This document shows positions 60,930 through 64,000 of a stretch of 64,000 nt of DNA, piece after piece. The stretch is from Cannabis sativa. Lineage: Eukaryota > Streptophyta > Magnoliopsida > Rosales > Cannabaceae. The position numbers and the translations under genes are program-made. Within the stretch, counting starts at the first letter, position 1. Each line of letters opens with the position of its first letter. The DNA lies in contig NC_083603.1 of the NCBI RefSeq assembly GCF_029168945.1, positions 48,122,406 through 48,186,405 of the forward strand, read 5' to 3'. The notes beneath the pieces were generated by a model. That model did not search any database. It was given only the letters and a program-made list of their open reading frames with translations, and had not been told where the DNA came from.

Positions 60930-61783
60930 ATAGGGTTAGGAAATCAGAAATGGGGTTAGAAAAAGGTTTGGAATGGTTTTATGGAGAGAAAATCGAGTTT
61001 GGAAAGACCAAAAGGCCCATGCCCACGGTTCCTGTAGAAAACGGTAGTCCGTTTTCTCTGGTACTGGGAAAAACGGCCTGCCGTTTTCTCAGCACAGTGG
61101 GCCAAAAAGGGGCCTAACTTGGGTTTTAAAAATCCGTTTGACCTCAAATCTTTTCTAATAGCTGAAATATGATAAAATAAAAATGCTCAAACAAGAAAAA
61201 CTAAAAAATGATGAAAAATGACGATTTACGGTAAGCTTTTCGAAAATTGCCAAGAAAACTAGAACCTTACCAAAAATGAGTTTTATGCAACGAAATTGAA
61301 AAATTCTTTTTCCAGCAGTTTTATGAAGTGAAATGTGAGGTGTACAAACTTACGGAATCGAAAAATGTTGAAAAATGAGAAAGTTTGGCGAAAAACACTC
61401 TTTTAGGCCTAAAAATCTAAAAATTCAACAAGTGAGGTACCAAAAATTTGTTTTATGCAAATTTCAATCAAGGCAAACCTATAGGCATACTAAATACACT
61501 CTATTTCACATATTCAAGCATATAGACACATAAGAAAATCAAATATGTAAAAATTCACATGTTTACTTGTTTAAAAACAAGTCCAAAGTTCACCAAAAAT
61601 CCACATTTTGACCTATAATTTTAAGTTTTTCAACAAGGATAGTTCATATAGGTCAAGTATCAATAAATTTTCACATCTATGCATATAAATCTTATTAATA
61701 TCATATTTGGAACAATTATGCATAAATAAGTGAGTAAAGAGACATGAATTTATTTATTTTTTTTTTATTATAGCTAACAAACC
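60930..61783 (-). other. Spacer between Sirevirus pol and env-like ORF, with AAAACGG palindromes
   Basis: An 854-bp AT-rich non-coding stretch. At 61037-61088 there are two short palindromes: GAAAACGG-TAGT-CCGTTTTC, and AAAACGG-CCTG-CCGTTTT. They lie about 110-160 bp upstream of the env-like start codon. The first contains the exact reverse complement of the 13-mer repeated in the LTR. Confidence 0.7.
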
Positions 61784-64000
61784 TTATATTTCATTTAGGT
61801 TGGTCATTCCTAGCTCTCTTCTAATGAAACTAAATCTCTCATCACTAAGAGGCTTGGTGAATATATCCGCTAATTGGAATTCGGTGCTTACAAAGTCTAG
61901 AATAATATCACCTCTTTGGATATGATCTCTAAGGAAGTGGTGCCTTATGTCAATATGCTTGGCTCTAGAATGCAATATTGGATTCTTAGAGAGGTTAATG
62001 GCACTAGTGTTATCACATTTTATGGGTGTACACTCAAAATCAATATCAAAATCCTTAAGAGTTTGTTTCATCCAAAGTATTTGTGCACAACAACTACCCG
62101 CGGCTATATATTCGGCTTCGGTTGTGGATAGAGCTACCGAGTTTTGTTTCTTGCTAAACCATGACACTAAGGAATTTCCTAAAAAGTGACAAGTTCCACT
62201 AGTACTTTTTCTATCCGTCTTGCAACCGGCAAAGTCGGCATCCGAGTTGCTAACTATTTCAAAGTTTGAGTTCTTAGGGTACCAAAGTCCTAGATTCATT
62301 GTGCCTATCAAGTATCTAAATATTCTTTTAACGGCACTTAAGTGGGATTCTTTAGGACAAGATTGGTACCTAGCACAAAGACCAACACTAAACAAAATAT
62401 CCGGTCTACTAGCGGTTAAATATAATAAAGAGCCAATCATACCTCGATACTTGGTGATGTCCACATTCTTACCGCTTTCATCTTTGTCCATCTTTATGGA
62501 TGTGCTCATGGGTGTATTCATGGACTTTGCATTTGCCAAGTCAAACTTTTGAAGAAGATCCTTGATGTACTTAGTTTGACCTATGAATATGCCATCCTTT
62601 TGTTGCTTGATTTGAAGTCCAAGAAAAAAGTTGAGTTCTCCCATCATGCTCATCTCAAACTCACTATGCATACACTTAGAAAATTCTTCACAAAGAGCAT
62701 CATTAGTAGCACCAAAAATAATATCATCAACATAAATTTGTACTATAATAATGTCTTTGGATTTTCTTTTTATAAAAAGTGTATTATCCGCTTTACCCAT
62801 TGAAAAACCATTTGAAATAAGAAAAGTGCTTAATCTTTCATACCAAGCTCTAGGAGCTTGCTTTAAACCATATAAAGCCTTTTTCAATTTGTAAACATGG
62901 TTAGGGTATTTATGATTTTGAAAACCGGGTGGTTGAGAGACATAAACCTCTTCCATAATGTACCCATTTAAGAATGCACTTTTTACATCCATTTGATACA
63001 AGATAAAATTCTTGTGGCATGCAAAAGCTAACAACATTCTAATGGACTCAAGTCTTGCTACCGGGGCAAAGGTTTCCTCATAATCAATTCCTTCTTCTTG
63101 ATTGTAACCTTGAGCCACTAATCTAGCCTTGTTACGCACAATGACCCCATGCTCATCTACCTTATTTCTATAGACCCATTTTGTTCCATTCACCGATTGA
63201 TGTGACGGTCTTGGAACTAACTCCCAAACATTATTTCTTATAAATTGATTTATTTCTTCTTGCATAGCTAGAAGCCAAAATTCATCAACTTCGGCCTCTT
63301 TAAAATTCTTTGGTTCAATTTGAGAAATAAAAGCAATGAAATTACACAAGTTTCTAAGGGAGTTTCTAGTAGTGACACCTTGAGAAGGATCACCTAGAAT
63401 TTGGTCTATAGGATGAGAACTTTTGAATTTCCACTCATGTGGAAGGTTAGAGTTCATACCTTGGCTTTCATTTACCTTTTCCACGGGTGGTTCCTCTTTG
63501 GGAGTTTGTGAAGGAGCATTGGAAGTCTCTCCAATTTTGAGATTTTGAACCTCATCTCCCAAACCTACAACATCATCATCTAAATTTTTGCTTGTAGGCG
63601 GGTTAGTCTCATCAAAAGCAACATGAATAGACTCTTCAACAACATTAGTTCTTTTGTTATAAATTCTATAAGCTTTACTATGTGTTGAATACCCTATAAA
63701 AATTCCAACATCGGATTTCGCATCAAATTTTCCAAGGTTGTCTTTGGTGTTTAAAATGTAACATTTGCATCCAAAAACTTTAAAATAGCCAATGTTGGGT
63801 TTTCTTCCTTTCCAAAGCTCATAAGGGGTTTTATTCATGTTGGGCCTAATGAAAACACGATTCAAAATATAACAAGAAGTATTGACGGTCTCGGCCCAAA
63901 AATATTTTGGTAATGAAATTTCATTTAGCATTGACCTAGCCATTTCTTGAATTGTTCTATTCTTCCTTTCGACGACTCCATTTTGTTGTGGAGTTCTTGG
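61784..64000 (-). CDS. Sirevirus pol (integrase C-terminal part, RT, RNase H), open, 5' end off window
   Basis: A continuous reading frame of 738 codons plus stop runs off the right edge; the first in-window residues are [15 protein letters not shown], part of the integrase core. Then come [19 protein letters not shown] (integrase), a linker, RT from about 63250 ([29 protein letters not shown], catalytic YVDDIIFG), and RNase H ([37 protein letters not shown]), with the stop after GMTNLNEI at 61784. No stop or frameshift is seen, unlike the other copia copies in the window. The protein copies element RNA and integrates the DNA. Gag and protease lie beyond 64000. Confidence 0.93.
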   Translation of the reverse strand, partial: PRTPQQNGVVERKNRTIQEMARSMLNEISLPKYFWAETVNTSCYILNRVFIRPNMNKTPYELWKGRKPNIGYFKVFGCKCYILNTKDNLGKFDAKSDVGIFIGYSTHSKAYRIYNKRTNVVEESIHVAFDETNPPTSKNLDDDVVGLGDEVQNLKIGETSNAPSQTPKEEPPVEKVNESQGMNSNLPHEWKFKSSHPIDQILGDPSQGVTTRNSLRNLCNFIAFISQIEPKNFKEAEVDEFWLLAMQEEINQFIRNNVWELVPRPSHQSVNGTKWVYRNKVDEHGVIVRNKARLVAQGYNQEEGIDYEETFAPVARLESIRMLLAFACHKNFILYQMDVKSAFLNGYIMEEVYVSQPPGFQNHKYPNHVYKLKKALYGLKQAPRAWYERLSTFLISNGFSMGKADNTLFIKRKSKDIIIVQIYVDDIIFGATNDALCEEFSKCMHSEFEMSMMGELNFFLGLQIKQQKDGIFIGQTKYIKDLLQKFDLANAKSMNTPMSTSIKMDKDESGKNVDITKYRGMIGSLLYLTASRPDILFSVGLCARYQSCPKESHLSAVKRIFRYLIGTMNLGLWYPKNSNFEIVSNSDADFAGCKTDRKSTSGTCHFLGNSLVSWFSKKQNSVALSTTEAEYIAAGSCCAQILWMKQTLKDFDIDFECTPIKCDNTSAINLSKNPILHSRAKHIDIRHHFLRDHIQRGDIILDFVSTEFQLADIFTKPLSDERFSFIRRELGMTNLNEI

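Overview
This is plant nuclear DNA. Three intron-rich, GT-AG spliced genes of plant type sit in AT-rich sequence crowded with plant retrotransposons: Ty1/copia including a Sirevirus, Ty3/gypsy, L1-type LINE, a tRNA-derived SINE and PIF/Harbinger- and hAT-like MITEs. A eudicot, probably a rosid, is likely; I cannot name the species from sequence alone.

Layout. 1-3353: 3' part of a decayed copia element with its 3' LTR. 4734-14000 (minus): HUB2-type histone H2B ubiquitin ligase, 19 coding exons giving 863 residues, with a PIF-like MITE in intron 11. 14409-16400: a MITE-like stretch and a gypsy gag-protease remnant (minus). 17542-21391 (minus): SF1/BBP-like KH-domain RNA-binding protein, 8 coding exons giving 717 residues. 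23112-~29730 (minus): nearly intact LINE with ORF1 and ORF2; ORF2 is broken by one in-frame stop. 32977-35752 (plus): RPF1, a Brix-domain ribosome biogenesis factor, 11 exons giving 348 residues, with site II motifs and a telo-box upstream. 36577-36685: SINE with a 12-bp target duplication. 36928-41797: complete but decayed copia element with non-canonical LTR ends. 42809-43293: MITE.

From 44657 to the end the window is a nest of retroelements. A long copia LTR (44657-51676) is split by a young non-coding LTR element (45799-51111). Then come a gypsy LTR and gag (about 51677-55226, itself carrying a hAT-like MITE), a second long copia LTR in the opposite direction (55227-57027), a gypsy LTR (57028-57712), and a Sirevirus on the minus strand (57713-64000). 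The Sirevirus has a 3' LTR, four polypurine tracts, an env-like ORF and an open pol reading frame that runs off the window.

The three host genes work in separate nuclear processes: chromatin ubiquitination, RNA binding or splicing, and 60S ribosome assembly. The sequence gives no sign that they form one pathway. The most unusual signal is inside the young non-coding LTR element: a dispersed family of short hairpins whose loop is nearly constant (CCTGAAGW-like) while the stems differ from copy to copy but stay self-complementary.
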